Shown here piece after piece: positions 6,508 to 13,940 of a stretch of DNA of 64,000 nucleotides. The DNA comes from Trujillonella endophytica. Lineage in GTDB: Bacteria; Actinomycetota; Actinomycetes; Mycobacteriales; Geodermatophilaceae. Below the pieces are notes generated by a model. That model did not search any database. It saw only the letters and a program-made list of their open reading frames with translations, and was not told where the DNA came from. Where the stretch lies: positions 1,302,001-1,366,000 of the forward strand of contig NZ_JABGCI010000001.1 in assembly GCF_019799905.1 (NCBI RefSeq), given 5' to 3'. The position numbers and the translations under genes are program-made. Positions within the stretch are counted from its first letter, which is position 1; every line of letters starts with the position of its first letter.

Positions 6508-8697
6508 GTGGCGGTCGACCTGACCACCGAGCTGCACAAGGTGCTCGGCCCGAAGACGGCCAAGGCCATGGCGACCTCGCTCGGCCTGCACACCGTGCGC
6601 GACCTGCTGCGGCACTACCCGCGGCGCTACGCCAAGCGCGGCGAGATGGCGCGCCTGGACGACCTGCAGGTCGGTGACCGGGTCACCGTGCTGGCCCAGG
6701 TCCGCAGGGTGACCACCCGCCCGATGCGCCAGCGGCGGGGCACGCTCACCGAGGTCACCGTCGGCGACGGTGCCGGCTCGATGCAGCTGGTCTTCTTCAA
6801 CGCCCGCCACTCCCGCCTGGAGGAGGGGGCCTGGGGGCTGTTCGCCGGGACCGTGGGGGAGTACCGCAACAGCAAGCAGTTCGCCCACCCCGACTTCCAC
6901 CTGATCACCGGTGACGACGACGAGGACTGGGCGCGCGCGCTCATCCCGCTCTACCCGGCGAGCAAGGAGGTCAGCAGCTGGGTGATCCAGCGCTCGGTCA
7001 AGCTGCTCCTGGACGCCGCCGGCGGCTTCGGCTTCGTGCAGGACCCGCTGCCCGAGGAGATCCGCGCCCGGCACGGGCTGCCCAGCCTGCCCGCGGCGCT
7101 GCTGGACAAGCACCGGCCCACCTCCGCCGAGGACGTCGACCGGGCCGACGAGCGGCTGAAGTGGGACGAGGCGCTCACGCTGCAGCTGACCCTCGCCGCC
7201 CGGCGCCGGGCCGCGGCGCTGGAGCCCGGCACCGCCCGCCCGCGGCGCGCCGGTGGACTGCTCGACGCGGTGGACGCCGCCCTGCCGTTCGCCCTCACCG
7301 AGGGTCAGCGCGACGTCGGCGAGGAGCTCGCCGCCGAGCTGGACCGCGACACCCCGATGCACCGGCTGCTGCAGGGCGAGGTCGGCTCGGGCAAGACCGT
7401 CGTCGCGCTGCGGGCCATGGCGCAGGTCGTGGACGCCGGCGGCCAGGCGGCGCTGCTGGCGCCCACCGAGGTGCTGGCCGCCCAGCACGCCCGGGGGATC
7501 GCCGCGCTGCTGGGCCCGCTCGGCCGGGCCGGCGAGATCGACGGCGACCCGGCCGGCACCCGCGTCGTCCTGCTCACCGGCTCGCAGCGGGCCGCCGTCC
7601 GCCGCGAGGCGCGCGCCGCGGTCGCCGACGGCAGCGCGGGCATCGTGATCGGCACGCACGCCCTGCTGCAGGAGGGGGTGGACTTCGCCGACCTCGGCCT
7701 GGTCGTCGTCGACGAGCAGCACCGCTTCGGCGTGGAGCAGCGCGACGCCCTGCGCGCCAAGGGCAACCGGCCGCCGCACGTGCTCGTCATGACCGCCACG
7801 CCGATCCCGCGCACCGTCGCGATGACCGTCTACGGCGACCTCGAGATCTCCACGCTGCGCCAGCTGCCCAGCGGTCGCGGCGGGGTGAGCAGCTCGGTCG
7901 TGCCGGTCAAGGAGAAGCCGGCCTGGCTGGGCCGTGCCTGGGAACGGCTGCGCGAGGAGGTCGCCGCCGGGCGGCAGGCCTACGTCGTCTGCCCGCGGAT
8001 CGGCGAGCTGGAGGGGGAGAAGGGCGCCGAGGACGAACCCGGGGACGACGACGGCGCCCCCGCCGACGACGGCGGCGACCGCCGGCCCCCGCTGGCGGTG
8101 CTCGACGTCGCCGAGCAGCTGCGCAGCGGCCCGCTGGCGGGGCTGCGGCTCGACGTCCTGCACGGCAAGCTGACCCCCGACGAGAAGGACGCCCGGATGC
8201 GGGCCTTCGCGGCGGCGGAGACCGACGTGCTCGTCGCCACGACCGTCGTCGAGGTCGGCGTCGACGTCCCCAACGCGACCGTGATGGTCGTCATGGACGC
8301 CGACCGCTTCGGTGTCAGCCAGCTGCACCAGCTGCGCGGCCGGGTCGCGCGGGGGAAGCACGCGGGGCTGTGCCTGCTGGTCAGCGAGGTGCCGTCAGCC
8401 TCGGCCACCGGGCAGCGGCTGGCCGCCGTCGCCAGCACCTCCGACGGCTTCGAGCTGGCCCGCCTGGACCTGGAGACCCGGCGCGAGGGCGACGTCCTCG
8501 GTGCCGCCCAGTCGGGACGCCGCTCGGGCATCCGCCTGCTGTCCCTGCTGGAGGACGAGGAGCTGATCGCGCGGGCCCGCGCCGAGGCCACCGCACTGCT
8601 GGCCACCGAGCGGGGCCTGGCCGACCACCCCGGCCTGGCGATGGAGGTGGCGGCGCTCGCCACCGACGAGCGCGCCCAGTACCTGGAGAAGGCGTGA
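6508..8697 (+). CDS. recG: ATP-dependent DNA helicase RecG
   Basis: RecG remodels stalled replication forks and branched DNA in recombination repair. The 729-residue protein has the N-terminal wedge/OB region (RYAKRGEMARLDDLQVGDRVTV onward), Walker A GEVGSGKT at about 290-297, the DEQH box (VVDEQHRFG) at about 400-406, TATPIPRT near 430, and the C-terminal helicase motifs VATTVVEVGVDVPNA and QLHQLRGRVARG. An acidic, flexible insert rich in Asp and Pro at about 505-527 separates parts of the second helicase domain; it lies where family members vary. The GTG start directly abuts the preceding stop. The stop codon is the start of a dispersed palindromic element. Confidence 0.96.
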   Translation: MAVDLTTELHKVLGPKTAKAMATSLGLHTVRDLLRHYPRRYAKRGEMARLDDLQVGDRVTVLAQVRRVTTRPMRQRRGTLTEVTVGDGAGSMQLVFFNARHSRLEEGAWGLFAGTVGEYRNSKQFAHPDFHLITGDDDEDWARALIPLYPASKEVSSWVIQRSVKLLLDAAGGFGFVQDPLPEEIRARHGLPSLPAALLDKHRPTSAEDVDRADERLKWDEALTLQLTLAARRRAAALEPGTARPRRAGGLLDAVDAALPFALTEGQRDVGEELAAELDRDTPMHRLLQGEVGSGKTVVALRAMAQVVDAGGQAALLAPTEVLAAQHARGIAALLGPLGRAGEIDGDPAGTRVVLLTGSQRAAVRREARAAVADGSAGIVIGTHALLQEGVDFADLGLVVVDEQHRFGVEQRDALRAKGNRPPHVLVMTATPIPRTVAMTVYGDLEISTLRQLPSGRGGVSSSVVPVKEKPAWLGRAWERLREEVAAGRQAYVVCPRIGELEGEKGAEDEPGDDDGAPADDGGDRRPPLAVLDVAEQLRSGPLAGLRLDVLHGKLTPDEKDARMRAFAAAETDVLVATTVVEVGVDVPNATVMVVMDADRFGVSQLHQLRGRVARGKHAGLCLLVSEVPSASATGQRLAAVASTSDGFELARLDLETRREGDVLGAAQSGRRSGIRLLSLLEDEELIARARAEATALLATERGLADHPGLAMEVAALATDERAQYLEKA

Positions 8698-8754
8698 AGG
8701 ACCCCCTCGCCCCCCACCGCTCGCACGCTCGCGGCGGGCCCCTGCGAGGGGGCC
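8696..8754 (+). repeat. Dispersed stop-adjacent palindromic element, copy 1
   Basis: The element begins GAAGGACCCCCTCGC, inside the recG stop codon, and ends with GCGAGGGGGCC, which pairs with its left arm. Inside is a second inverted repeat (CCCACCGC with GCGGCGGG) around TCGCACGCTC. Five further copies occur in this window. It can fold as a long hairpin at the 3' end of the recG transcript, ahead of rsmD. Confidence 0.85.
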
Positions 8755-8772
8755 GCCCGGCGTGACGTCCCA

Positions 8773-9327
8773 GTGACCCGCCTGATCGCGGGGTTGGCCG
8801 GGGGACGGCGGCTGAAGGTGCCCCCCGCGGGCGTGCGGCCCACCGGGGACAAGGCCCGCCAGGCGCTGTTCAACAGCCTCGGCAGCCTCCTCGACCTCGA
8901 CGGCGCCGCGGTGCTGGACCTCTACGCCGGCTCCGGCGCGCTCGGGCTGGAGGCGCTGTCGCGCGGCGCCGCGCGGGCCGTGTTCGTGGAGTCGGGGCCG
9001 AAGGTGCTCCCGGTGCTGCGGGGCAACGTGGCGGCGGTCGGGCTGCCCGGCGCGGTCGTCGTCGCCGGGTCCGTGCCCACCGTCGTCGCCGGGCCGCCGC
9101 CGGCGCGGTTCGACCTCGTGCTGGCCGACCCGCCCTACGCCACGCCGGTCGAGGAGGTCCTCGGGGTGCTGACGGCGCTGGCCGCGGGGGGCTGGCTGAC
9201 CGAGGACGCCGTGGTCGTGGTCGAGCGGTCCAGCCGCGAGGAGCCGTGGGAGTGGCCGACACCCCTGACCGGTGTCCGCGATCGCCGCTACGGGGAGGCC
9301 CTGCTCCGGTACGGTCGCGTGTCGTGA
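8773..9327 (+). CDS. rsmD: 16S rRNA (guanine(966)-N(2))-methyltransferase
   Basis: RsmD methylates G966 of 16S rRNA in the assembling 30S subunit, using S-adenosylmethionine. The 184-residue protein starts MTRLIAGLAGGRRLKVP and has VRPTGDKARQALFNSLG, the SAM-binding LDLYAGSGALGLEAL at about 48-62, and the catalytic motif ADPPYATP at about 117-124, as in N-6/N-2 methyltransferases. Start is GTG at 8773. The stop overlaps the coaD start (GTGA), the standard rsmD-coaD pair. A palindromic element separates it from recG. Confidence 0.95.
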   Translation: MTRLIAGLAGGRRLKVPPAGVRPTGDKARQALFNSLGSLLDLDGAAVLDLYAGSGALGLEALSRGAARAVFVESGPKVLPVLRGNVAAVGLPGAVVVAGSVPTVVAGPPPARFDLVLADPPYATPVEEVLGVLTALAAGGWLTEDAVVVVERSSREEPWEWPTPLTGVRDRRYGEALLRYGRVS

Positions 9328-9806
9328 GACGTGCCGTGTGTCCCGGTTCGTTCGACCCGGTCACCAACGGGCACGTCGACGTCATCGAACGGGCCGCCGC
9401 CCTCTACGACGAGCTGGTCGTGGCGGTGCTGGTCAACCCCGGCAAGGCGGGGCTGTTCAGCATCGCGGAGCGCATGGAGCTGCTCCGCGACGCCTGTGCC
9501 GAGCTGCCGAACGTGACCATCGACAGCTTCGAGGGCCTGCTCGTCGACTACTGCCGGGAGCACGACGTCCCGGTGATCGTGAAGGGCCTGCGCGCCGTCG
9601 GTGACTTCGAGTACGAGCTGCAGATGGCCCAGATGAACCGCGAGCTCGCCGACGTCGAGACGCTCTTCGTGCCGACCGCGCCGCAGGTCGGTCACCTCTC
9701 GTCGAGCCTGGTCAAGCAGATCGCCAGGTTCGGCGGGGACGTCTCCCGCCTGGTGCCCAAGGCCGTGCTCGACCGGCTCCTGGCCCAGCGGGAGCCGGGC
9801 GCATGA
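9324..9806 (+). CDS. coaD: Phosphopantetheine adenylyltransferase
   Basis: CoaD makes dephospho-coenzyme A from 4'-phosphopantetheine and ATP, the fourth step of CoA synthesis. The 160-residue protein shows CPGSFDPVTNGH (residues 6-17) with the nucleotidyltransferase TNGH motif, KGLRAVGDFEYELQMAQMN in the middle, and LSSSLVKQIA near residue 125. The start GTG at 9324 overlaps the rsmD stop. A second in-frame GTG lies four codons on, but the first leaves the expected N-terminus. The end overlaps the next gene by four bases, so rsmD, coaD and the coiled-coil gene form one unit. Confidence 0.97.
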   Translation: MRRAVCPGSFDPVTNGHVDVIERAAALYDELVVAVLVNPGKAGLFSIAERMELLRDACAELPNVTIDSFEGLLVDYCREHDVPVIVKGLRAVGDFEYELQMAQMNRELADVETLFVPTAPQVGHLSSSLVKQIARFGGDVSRLVPKAVLDRLLAQREPGA

Positions 9807-10492
9807 CCGAGGTGGTGTACCGGCTCTACGACGTCGTCGACGAGCTCAGCCAGGTCATCGAGCACGCCCGCAGCGTGCCGATGTCCGGCTCCTGCATGGT
9901 GCCGCGCGACCACCTCCTCGACCTGCTCGACGAGCTGCGGGAGAACCTCCCCGAGGAGGTGCAGCAGGCCGGGCGGATCGTCGAGCAGCGCACCGAGATC
10001 CTCGAGCAGGCGCAGGCCGAGGCCGAGCGGCTCACCGGCCGGACGCGCGGCGAGAGCGAGCAGCTGGTCGGCTCCGCGCGGCGGCAGCGGGAGGAGATCC
10101 TCGGGGTCGCCCGCCGGCAGCGCGACGAGCTGCTGGCGCAGGCGCAGGCCGAGGCGGAGGACCTGCTGGCCGAGGCCGAGGCGGAGGCCGCCCGGCTGGT
10201 CGAGGAGGCCCGCGGGCACCACGAGGTCGTGCTGGCCGACGCGCAGGCGCAGCAGGCCGAGCTGCTCGCCGCGGCCGCCCGGGAGCACGAGCGCCTGGTG
10301 GCCGAGACCGAGGTCTACCGCGGCGCCGTCGCCCGCGCCGACGAGCTGGGGGCGCAGACGGCCACCGAGGTGGCCCGGATGCGTGCGGAGGTCGACGAGT
10401 ACGTCGACAGCCGGCTGGCCGACTTCGGCACCACCCTGGAGCGCATGCTCCGCTCGGTGGAGAAGGCCCGGCTCAACCTCCGCGAGCCCTGA
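9803..10492 (+). CDS. sepIVA: Coiled-coil DivIVA-like cell division protein (SepIVA-type)
   Basis: This is a 229-residue protein that is almost wholly coiled coil. The N-terminal part (MTEVVYRLYDVVDELSQVIE, then SCMVPRDHLLDLLDELRENLP) is the conserved end of the DivIVA-like family. From about residue 55 to 215 it is heptad-rich with repeated AEAE, RRQRDELL and EEAR stretches. In mycobacteria the protein in this position, just before the DUF177-rpmF-rnc genes, is SepIVA (Rv2927c), a septum factor involved in polar growth and division. Assignment rests on position, length and coiled-coil form. ATG start overlaps the coaD stop. It ends in LRSVEKARLNLREP, followed by a palindrome-rich spacer. Confidence 0.8.
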   Translation: MTEVVYRLYDVVDELSQVIEHARSVPMSGSCMVPRDHLLDLLDELRENLPEEVQQAGRIVEQRTEILEQAQAEAERLTGRTRGESEQLVGSARRQREEILGVARRQRDELLAQAQAEAEDLLAEAEAEAARLVEEARGHHEVVLADAQAQQAELLAAAAREHERLVAETEVYRGAVARADELGAQTATEVARMRAEVDEYVDSRLADFGTTLERMLRSVEKARLNLREP

Positions 10493-10506
10493 GCCGGCTC
10501 CGCCGG

Positions 10507-10586
10507 GATCAGGTGACCTGATCGCCGAGCGTCCTCCCTCACGTCCCACCGCGAGGGAGGACACCGCACGATCAGGGTCCCTGATC
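10507..10586. repeat. 80-base symmetric array of nested palindromes
   Basis: The order is: palindrome GATCAGGTGACCTGATC (10507-10523), a 7-base spacer, a hairpin with arms GTCCTCCCTC (10531-10540) and GAGGGAGGAC (10553-10562) around a 12-base loop, a 7-base spacer, and palindrome GATCAGGGTCCCTGATC (10570-10586). Both outer palindromes have perfect 8-base arms and the spacers are equal. It occupies the space between the SepIVA-like gene and the promoter of the DUF177-rpmF unit. Function unknown; terminator, operator or mobile remnant are possible. Confidence 0.85.
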
Positions 10587-10637
10587 GCGGCGGGGAGGTC
10601 CTGTCCCGGCGCCGGACGGCGTTCCGGGGCGATCGGG

Positions 10638-10643
10638 TAGTCT
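10638..10643 (+). promoter_or_regulatory. Probable -10 box of the DUF177-rpmF unit (TAGTCT)
   Basis: TAGTCT fits the actinobacterial -10 pattern and lies about 72 bases before the ATG of the DUF177 gene, giving a leader of roughly 65 bases. No clear -35 box was seen. The spacer 10493-10714 holds this box and the nested palindrome array. Confidence 0.5.
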
Positions 10644-10714
10644 TGGCAGCTGCTCCGGCCGCGGGTGTCAGCCCCCGCCGGACCCTCACTCCCTCCCGAC
10701 ACGCGAGTACCGAC

Positions 10715-11338
10715 ATGCCTGCCGCACCGCTGCCCCGCCCCGGCGCCGCGTCCACGGACGCCCGGCGTCCCGCCGCCGACCTCTGGCGGGTGGACCTGCG
10801 CGAGCTGGGCCGCCGCGCCGGGTCGATGCAGGAGCTCGACCGCTCCCTGCCGGCTCCCGAGGGTCTCCGCGTCGAGCTGATCGGCGTGCCCGAGGGTGCG
10901 CCGGTGCAGCTGCACCTGCGGCTGGAGGCGGTCATGGAGGGCGTGCTCGTCAGCGGTGACCTCGAGGCGCCGCTGGTCGGCCAGTGCGCCCGGTGCCTGG
11001 AGGACGTCGAGGACACCCTCCACCTGTCCGTGCAGGAGCTGTTCGCCTACTCCGGCAGCACCACCGAGGCCACCAGCGAGGAGGACGAGGTCCGCCGGGT
11101 CGACGGCGAGCACCTCGACCTCGAGCCGATGGTGCGCGACGCCGTCGTCCTCGCGCTGCCGCTCGCGCCGACGTGCACCGACGACTGCTCGGGGCTGTGC
11201 GTCGACTGCGGCGAGCGCCTCGACGACCTCCCCGCCGACCACTCGCACGACGTGGTCGACCCCCGCTGGGCCGGGCTCGCCGGCAAGCTCACACCTCCGC
11301 CGGGCGCTCCTGGCGGTACCAACCCGAAGGAGAACTGA
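10715..11338 (+). CDS. DUF177 (YceD-type) protein
   Basis: This is a 207-residue YceD/DUF177 protein. The family nearly always precedes rpmF, and in plants and E. coli is linked to 23S rRNA maturation. The diagnostic segments are [20 protein letters not shown] (near residue 90) and the late Cys cluster [18 protein letters not shown] (near 154-171), then a C-terminal [11 protein letters not shown]. Start chosen is ATG at 10715; an earlier TTG at 10643 overlaps the -10 box and would add residues unlike the family. The stop lies just before the rpmF start, so the two are probably co-translated. Confidence 0.9.
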   Translation: MPAAPLPRPGAASTDARRPAADLWRVDLRELGRRAGSMQELDRSLPAPEGLRVELIGVPEGAPVQLHLRLEAVMEGVLVSGDLEAPLVGQCARCLEDVEDTLHLSVQELFAYSGSTTEATSEEDEVRRVDGEHLDLEPMVRDAVVLALPLAPTCTDDCSGLCVDCGERLDDLPADHSHDVVDPRWAGLAGKLTPPPGAPGGTNPKEN

Positions 11339-11339
11339 C

Positions 11340-11519
11340 GTGGCCGTCCCGAAGCGGAAGATGTCCCGCAGCAACACCCGCGCGCGCCGCTCGCAGTGGA
11401 AGGCGACCGCCCCCACCCTGTCGCCGTGCCCGAACCGGGCCTGCGGCGAGCTGAAGCCCCCGCACCAGGCCTGCCCGACCTGCGGCCAGTACGAGGGCCG
11501 TCAGGTCCTCTCGGTCTGA
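11340..11519 (+). CDS. rpmF: 50S ribosomal protein L32
   Basis: This is a 59-residue L32. It begins [20 protein letters not shown] and contains four cysteines (C30, C35, C45, C48) in CPNRAC and CPTC, so this is the zinc-ribbon form. Start is GTG at 11340 with AAGGAG eight bases upstream, one base behind the DUF177 stop. It is part of the DUF177-rpmF-rnc-mutM-acyP run, the usual actinobacterial arrangement. Confidence 0.97.
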   Translation: MAVPKRKMSRSNTRARRSQWKATAPTLSPCPNRACGELKPPHQACPTCGQYEGRQVLSV

Positions 11520-11530
11520 CCCGACCGATC

Positions 11531-12304
11531 GTGGGGGGTCCCGCCGCGGCCGCACCGGCCAGCGACACCGGCACGAGCCCGGCGCCGGGCGGGGCTGCCC
11601 ACTCCGACTCCGCGGCCGCCTGGCTGCTCGACGCCCTCGGCATCGAGCTGCCCGGCGGCCTGCTGGCGTTGGCGCTGACCCACCGGTCGTTCGCCTACGA
11701 GAACGGCGGCCTGCCGACCAACGAGCGGCTGGAGTTCCTCGGCGACTCCGTGCTCGGCCTGGTCGTCACCGACGAGCTCTACCGCAGCCAGCCCGACCTG
11801 CCCGAGGGGCAGCTGGCCAAGCTGCGGGCCTCCGTCGTCAACATGACCTCGCTGGCCGGCGTCGCCCGCCGGCTGGGGGACGGCGGCATCGGCCCGCACC
11901 TGCTGCTGGGCCGCGGCGAGGAGACCACCGGCGGGCGCGACAAGGACTCGATCCTGGCCGACGCGATGGAGGCGCTCATCGGGGCGGTCCACCTCGGGCT
12001 CGGCCTCGACGTCGCGGCGGCGATCGTGCACCGGCTGTTCGACCCGCTGCTGGCCGAGTCCGCCACCCGCGGCGCCGGCCTGGACTGGAAGACCAGCCTC
12101 CAGGAGCTCGGTGCCGCCCGCGGGCTGGGTGCGCCCACGTACGTCGTCGAGGACACCGGTCCCGACCACGCCAAGAGCTTCACCGCCGCGGTGCTGCTGT
12201 CGGGCACCGAGTACGGGCGCGGCGGCGGCCGCACCAAGAAGGCCGCCGAGCAGGAGGCCGCCGAGGCCGCCTGGCGGGCCCTGACCGCCGTCGCCGAGGA
12301 CTGA
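11531..12304 (+). CDS. rnc: Ribonuclease III
   Basis: RNase III cuts double-stranded RNA in rRNA processing and in mRNA turnover. The 257-residue protein has the signature [14 protein letters not shown] at about 64-77 with the catalytic acidic residues, [16 protein letters not shown] at about 137-152, and a C-terminal double-stranded RNA-binding domain ([14 protein letters not shown] to the final AAEAAWRAL). GTG at 11531 begins a Pro/Ala-rich leader of 30 residues before the catalytic domain; shorter starts are possible. The gene is followed after six bases by mutM. Confidence 0.95.
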   Translation: MGGPAAAAPASDTGTSPAPGGAAHSDSAAAWLLDALGIELPGGLLALALTHRSFAYENGGLPTNERLEFLGDSVLGLVVTDELYRSQPDLPEGQLAKLRASVVNMTSLAGVARRLGDGGIGPHLLLGRGEETTGGRDKDSILADAMEALIGAVHLGLGLDVAAAIVHRLFDPLLAESATRGAGLDWKTSLQELGAARGLGAPTYVVEDTGPDHAKSFTAAVLLSGTEYGRGGGRTKKAAEQEAAEAAWRALTAVAED

Positions 12305-12310
12305 GCCGGC

Positions 12311-13219
12311 GTGCCCGAGCTGCCCGAGGTCGAGGTGGTCCGGCGCGGCCTCGAGCAGTGGGTCGCCGGCCGCACCGTCGCCTCCGTCGAGGTGCACCAC
12401 CCCCGCGCGGTGCGCCGTCACCTCGAGGGCACCGAGCACTTCGTCGCCGCGCTGACCGGCCGCACCCTGACCGCGGCGCACCGGCGCGGCAAGTACCTGT
12501 GGCTGCCGGTGGCCGAGCCCGACGGGTCGCCGTCCGGCCGGGCGCTGGTCGCGCACCTGGGCATGAGCGGGCAGCTGCTCGTCGAGAAGCGCAGCCAGCC
12601 CGACGAGGTGCACCTGCGCGCCCGGTTCACCTTCACCGACGGCGGGCGCGAGCTGCGCTTCGTCGACCAGCGCACCTTCGGGGGGCTGGCGGTCGAGGAG
12701 TGCGCCGGGGGTGGTGGGGCGGGCGGAGCCGTTGCCGACGAGCTGCCGTCGCGGCTGGCGCACATCGCCATCGACCCCCTGGACGACTCCTTCGACGAGG
12801 CGGCCTTCAGCGCGGCGCTGCGCCGCCGGCGCACCGAGGTCAAGCGGGCGTTGCTGGACCAGACGCTGATCGGCGGGGTCGGCAACATCTACGCCGACGA
12901 GGCGCTGTGGCGGGCGCAGCTGCACGGCGCCCGACCCACCGACGCGCTGACCCGGCCCCAGGTGGCGGCGCTGCTGCAGGGGGTGCGCGACGTCCTGGGG
13001 GAGGCCCTGGCGCAGGGCGGCACCTCGTTCGACTCGCTCTACGTCGACGTCAACGGCCAGAGCGGCTACTTCTCCCGGTTCCTCGCCGTCTACGGGCAGC
13101 TCGACCGGCCCTGCCCGCGGTGCGGCACGCCGATCCGCCGCGAGTCGTTCATGAACCGGTCGAGCTACAGCTGCCCGAGGTGCCAGCCCCGCCCGCGGGC
13201 CCGGCGGACGCCGGCGTGA
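12311..13219 (+). CDS. mutM: Formamidopyrimidine-DNA glycosylase
   Basis: MutM removes oxidised purines such as 8-oxoguanine and cuts the abasic site. The 302-residue protein starts [18 protein letters not shown], which provides the catalytic Pro2 and Glu3. [10 protein letters not shown] near residue 58 carries the beta-elimination Lys, [14 protein letters not shown] gives the helix-two-turn-helix, and the C-terminal zinc finger reads [18 protein letters not shown] with a second CPRC about 20 residues later. GTG start at 12311. The stop overlaps the acylphosphatase start. Confidence 0.97.
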   Translation: MPELPEVEVVRRGLEQWVAGRTVASVEVHHPRAVRRHLEGTEHFVAALTGRTLTAAHRRGKYLWLPVAEPDGSPSGRALVAHLGMSGQLLVEKRSQPDEVHLRARFTFTDGGRELRFVDQRTFGGLAVEECAGGGGAGGAVADELPSRLAHIAIDPLDDSFDEAAFSAALRRRRTEVKRALLDQTLIGGVGNIYADEALWRAQLHGARPTDALTRPQVAALLQGVRDVLGEALAQGGTSFDSLYVDVNGQSGYFSRFLAVYGQLDRPCPRCGTPIRRESFMNRSSYSCPRCQPRPRARRTPA

Positions 13220-13491
13220 GCGAGCCCGTCCGCGTCGTCGCGGTGGTGTCCGGCCTGGTCCAGGGCGTGGGGTACCGCTGGTTCGTCCGCGGGCTGGCCC
13301 GCGACGCCGGGCTGGCCGGCTCGGCGACCAACCTGCCGGACGGCCGCGTCGAGGTGGTGCTCGAGGGCCCGGCGGACGTCGTCCGCGCCACCGTCGCCGC
13401 ACTCGACGGCCCCGGCGCGCCCGGCACCGTGCGCACGGTGGACGTGCGGGACGACGCGGTGCGAGGGGTGCAGGGCTTCACCACGGCGTGA
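13216..13491 (+). CDS. acyP: Acylphosphatase
   Basis: This 91-residue enzyme hydrolyses acyl phosphates. The signature [16 protein letters not shown] contains the substrate-binding Arg (residue 21), and [15 protein letters not shown] contains the catalytic Asn (residue 39). It has the usual acylphosphatase length. The GTG start at 13216 overlaps the mutM stop. It is commonly found between mutM and smc in actinobacteria. Its physiological substrate in bacteria is unclear. Confidence 0.95.
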   Translation: MSEPVRVVAVVSGLVQGVGYRWFVRGLARDAGLAGSATNLPDGRVEVVLEGPADVVRATVAALDGPGAPGTVRTVDVRDDAVRGVQGFTTA

Positions 13492-13641
13492 CGAAGACGA
13501 CATCGCCCGGACACGGGAGGTGTGCAGTGTGGACGTTGACCTGCGTGTCCTCGCCTGTCACCCTGGGGATGCATCCAGCCCGCGCCGACCGCGATCCGGG
13601 GCGCCGGGCACACTCCCCGCTGTAGGAAGGCCGCCACAACC

Positions 13642-13842
13642 ATGGCCAAGGCCCTGTTCGGTCACGTCGTCAGCCCGGCGCAGCTGGTCGTCGAGGAGAA
13701 CGCAGCCCTGCGGGCGCGAGTACGCCGGCTGGAGGCCGAGCTCGACGAGCTGCGCGCCCAGCGCGACGCCGCCCGCGACGCCGTCATCGCCTCCGAGCTG
13801 CTCAGCATGGCCGGCGACAGCGCCGAGCCGGCGCTGGCCTGA
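13642..13842 (+). CDS. Small conserved coiled-coil protein
   Basis: This is a 66-residue protein of unknown function. It begins MAKALFGHVVSPAQLVVEEN, then forms a charged coiled coil (LRARVRRLEAELDELRAQRD) and ends in a short Ala-rich tail. The ATG is preceded by AGGAAGG. The 150 bases upstream (13492-13641) contain a TTGACC at 13536 that could be a -35 box but no good -10. A strong hairpin follows at 13889. Similar short proteins are found next to smc in other actinobacteria; I know of no function. The regular heptads suggest an oligomer. Confidence 0.75.
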   Translation: MAKALFGHVVSPAQLVVEENAALRARVRRLEAELDELRAQRDAARDAVIASELLSMAGDSAEPALA

Positions 13843-13888
13843 ACGTCACGGGGCGCTGCCGTCGCCCCATCGGCACCACCCGGCCCAG

Positions 13889-13909
13889 GCGCCCCGGATC
13901 CCGGGGCGC
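13889..13909 (+). terminator. Hairpin after the small coiled-coil gene
   Basis: The stem GCGCCCCGG with CCGGGGCGC is a perfect 9-base inverted repeat around ATC. It lies just before the smc promoter and can end transcription of the preceding gene. Confidence 0.65.
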
Positions 13910-13925
13910 GGGCCGCCCCCTCGGA

Positions 13926-13931
13926 TAGCCT
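13926..13931 (+). promoter_or_regulatory. Probable -10 box of smc (TAGCCT)
   Basis: TAGCCT ends nine bases before the smc GTG at 13941, which has no ribosome-binding site. This gives a leaderless or nearly leaderless transcript. Confidence 0.5.
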
Positions 13932-13940
13932 CCCCGTCTC

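Noticed and set aside
4756-8361. Minus-strand open frame of about 1200 codons opposite the DAK2 gene and recG
   Set aside because: High GC removes stop codons from antisense frames. The plus-strand frames have clear domains; the minus frame has none and is Arg/Gly/His-rich nonsense.
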